Assembly (NCBI GenBank): GCA_002298885.1
Contig: DBMK01000032.1
Coordinates: 1-6,446 of the forward strand
Direction: 5' to 3'
DNA length: 6,446 bases
Origin: Anaerolineaceae bacterium UBA700
GTDB taxonomy: Bacteria > Chloroflexota > Anaerolineae > Anaerolineales > Anaerolineaceae
In this document: one piece after another, positions 6,375-6,446 of the stretch
How the letters are laid out: each line of letters opens with the position of its first letter
Position numbering within the stretch: the stretch's first letter is position 1
Program-made: the position numbers and the translations under genes
Notes under the pieces: generated by a model
What the model saw: the letters and a program-made list of their open reading frames with translations, nothing else
Told to the model about the DNA's origin: nothing
The model's database searches: none

Positions 6375-6391
6375 AACTTACCAAAATTCAA
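6363..6391 (-). promoter_or_regulatory. Predicted sigma70-type promoter of the nuclease gene
   Basis: On the - strand, TTGAAT (6391-6386) and TAGAAT (6368-6363) are separated by exactly 17 bp. The -10 differs from consensus at one position and the -35 at two. An AT-rich tract lies just upstream and could act as an UP-like element. Transcription would start near 6356, giving a leader of about 130 nt. The operon promoter at 53-81 has the same spacing and similar hexamers, which supports both. Confidence 0.55.
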
Positions 6392-6446
6392 GCAATATAT
6401 ATATGCGGAATCAGGTCTTTTGGGGGTTGTTTTGGGCAGCGAAGCT

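Larger units (their letters stand above)
6225..6446. other. Right intergenic flank: leader and promoter region of the nuclease gene
   Basis: No gene is supported here. The stretch holds, reading on the - strand, an AT-rich segment with an AT microsatellite-like run (6394-6404) upstream of the -35 box, the predicted promoter, imperfect direct repeats, a small GC hairpin, a 10-bp palindrome and the ribosome binding site. The last 27 bases on the + strand are rich in T and G runs; nothing can be assigned to them. Confidence 0.6.

Noticed and set aside
6225..6446. Riboswitch in the nuclease leader
   Set aside because: The G-run and small hairpin were compared from memory with common classes such as cyclic-di-GMP, and the conserved core was not found.
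1..6446. CRISPR array, insertion sequence, tRNA or toxin-antitoxin system
   Set aside because: No regularly spaced repeats, no transposase, no tRNA-like cloverleaf and no small gene pair were found in the window.

Overview
The window looks like a stretch of bacterial chromosome, or a complete metagenomic contig, with GC-rich genes and short, strongly AT-rich intergenic regions. No taxonomic marker is present. The combination of a PxKF-type C-terminal domain on a large secreted nuclease, a metzincin with a 'VYLIxNGxKRW' module, and an AlkA-like glycosylase would fit an environmental Chloroflexota (Anaerolineae-like) organism, but this is a low-confidence guess from family resemblance.

Left part (1-2602, + strand): an AT-rich upstream region carries a good sigma70-type promoter (TTGGAA, 17 bp, TATAAT; 53-81). 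It leads into a probable two-gene operon. The first gene (172-1110) encodes an AlkA/OGG-type helix-hairpin-helix DNA glycosylase. The second (1113-2552) starts 2 nt after the glycosylase stop and encodes a metzincin-type zinc metallopeptidase with the complete signature HExxHxxGxxH and a Met-turn, but without a recognisable signal peptide. A strong rho-independent terminator (2564-2602) closes the operon.

Right part (2621-6446, - strand): one large gene (6224 down to 2652, 1190 aa) encodes a secreted multidomain endonuclease of the ExeM/NucH type. In order it has a signal peptide, a lamin-tail domain, an Ig-like domain, an OB-fold-like region, a full endonuclease/exonuclease/phosphatase domain, a PKD domain and a C-terminal PxKF domain. 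It has its own promoter (6363-6391), a leader of about 130 nt with small palindromes and repeats, a good Shine-Dalgarno site, and a weak hairpin just after its stop codon. The two transcription units converge at 2553-2651.

Functionally, the nuclease is an extracellular enzyme probably used for scavenging DNA or remodelling biofilm DNA. The glycosylase is an intracellular base-excision repair enzyme. The metallopeptidase is the odd member: its accessory modules look extracellular, yet it is translationally coupled to a DNA repair gene and has no visible export signal. No mobile element, CRISPR array, tRNA or rRNA was seen. I found no clearly new multi-gene system; the leaderless metzincin and its coupling to the glycosylase are the most unusual points.
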